Positions 63,252-64,000 of a DNA stretch of 64,000 bases are shown here, piece after piece. The notes below the pieces were generated by a model, which saw nothing but the letters and a program-made list of their open reading frames with translations, did no database searches and had not been told where the DNA came from. The DNA is from Anaerolinea sp. (GTDB lineage: Bacteria; Chloroflexota; Anaerolineae; Anaerolineales; Anaerolineaceae). The position numbers were made by a program, and so were the translations under genes. Where the stretch lies: assembly GCA_029975055.1 (NCBI GenBank), contig JARKPU010000051.1, positions 303,616 through 367,615 on the forward strand, written 5' to 3'. Positions within the stretch are counted from its first letter, which is position 1. Each line of letters begins with the position of its first letter.

Positions 63252-63357
63252 ATTCCCCCTCATCCCCGGCCCTCACCCCTGAGGGTGCGAGAAGCGCGTC
63301 CCAGAGGGAGAAGGGAGGTAAATACCCTCTCCCTCTGGGAGAGGGTGGGGTGAGGGA
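63252..63357. repeat. GC-rich palindromic repeat cluster (REP-like)
   Basis: Contains CCCTCTCCC-TCT-GGGAGAGGG (63325-63345) plus complementary CCCTCACCCC and GGGGTGAGGG segments. Similar CTCACCCC/CCCTCTCCC units appear in many Chloroflexota intergenic regions (recalled, not searched). No coding content. Confidence 0.6.
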
Positions 63358-63576
63358 ACAATCCAGGAATTTAGCGATAAAACCGCTAAGCATAGCGCGA
63401 AAAAACATAACAACCGATCCATCCTGCCTGGATTTTGTGCTGGAGCAGCCGGGCAGCGCGCTGCCGGCAATCAACCACCGGCCGGTGTTTGGCGGGGCGA
63501 AAGCCCGCCGCCCAGGTTGACTTGTTGAGTGATCCACGAATATACGAATCAATTTTCAAATTGCCCCGATTCACCC

Positions 63577-63604
63577 TTGACAGATGTTTTAGATTGCATA
63601 TAAT
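63577..63604 (+). promoter_or_regulatory. rRNA operon promoter
   Basis: TTGACA (63577-63582) and TATAAT (63599-63604), both perfect consensus, with a 16-bp spacer, about 250 bp before the 16S start. Confidence 0.82.
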
Positions 63605-63862
63605 TCAACCCGCTGTGCAGAACAGCCCGGTCCTAGCCCGACCGGCACCCCGGTCCTTCGCGGGACCGCTAACAAAGGAATATGGCGTCGTTGATGACAG
63701 CCGATGCAGCAACAGTGATGTGAGGGCATCGGATTTTTATCGCCATTTTCCGGGGCCATGCACCTTAACAACTGAACAGTGAAAGGGAGACCAGTCGAAT
63801 TCCGGCGGAAGTAGAAGAGGAAATGGATTAAGGCATCGAAAGGTGCTAGAGACTCTCGGAAT
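63605..63862 (+). promoter_or_regulatory. rRNA leader
   Basis: Transcribed spacer between promoter and 16S. It includes a CGGTCC/GGACCG hairpin near 63651-63668 and an AACTGAACAGTG segment at 63769-63780 typical of pre-16S processing and antitermination regions. No gene is seen. Confidence 0.6.

Positions 63863-64000
<138 letters not shown>

Overview
The window looks like a piece of a Chloroflexota chromosome, probably class Anaerolineae. The right edge carries the first ~138 nt of a 16S rRNA gene. The GC-rich right third holds core genes common in that class: a VanW/YoaR-type protein, an LCP protein, a CAP-domain protein, an M42 peptidase and an Rrf2 regulator. The class assignment is inferred from 16S start and gene content; no search was possible.

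Layout. (1) 1-2.46 kb: an AarF/UbiB (ABC1) kinase-like gene cut by the left edge, an empty ~1 kb, then a tRNA-Gly 3' fragment with its terminator. (2) 2.6-7.4 kb: tyrosine recombinase, an XRE repressor/ImmA peptidase pair, and across two back-to-back promoters an operon encoding a ubiquitin-like protein, an E2-like protein, a JAB-E1 fusion and a 40-residue membrane peptide. (3) 7.6-22.1 kb: a plasmid/phage-like DNA-metabolism module (WGR protein, two SSB-like proteins, SWIM-Rad52, RadC, its own beta clamp, and a methyltransferase-helicase), with many hairpin leaders and terminators and a HEPN-type (DUF4209-like) gene pair inserted. (4) 22.1-40 kb: an AT-rich defence-like island made of several unrecognised operons with PD-(D/E)XK-like or membrane proteins, separated by broken hsdS remnants, then a complete type I restriction-modification operon (XRE, hsdM, hsdS, hsdR). 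(5) 40-51.8 kb: a LuxR-type regulator, two related large serine recombinases, an HNH/unknown/DUF488 operon and a group II intron that splits the second recombinase. (6) 51.8-64 kb: two tRNA-Ser genes, then GC-rich chromosomal genes and the rRNA operon promoter, leader and 16S start.

How it fits together. 2.4-51.8 kb is best read as a composite genomic island. Its right junction is visible: the serine recombinase reading frame runs into the antisense strand of tRNA-Ser(GCU) and takes its last ~12 codons and stop there. The left part has a second integration signature (tRNA-Gly fragment plus tyrosine integrase), so at least two elements are nested or abutted. The cargo is mostly anti-invader or self-maintenance in character. 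The best candidates for undescribed systems are the ubiquitin-like operon whose E2-like protein has no cysteine, the three-gene operon at 24.5-27.2 kb, the two-gene nuclease operons at 22.2-24.5 and 27.7-30.3 kb, and the membrane/zinc-ribbon trio at 31.4-33.3 kb.
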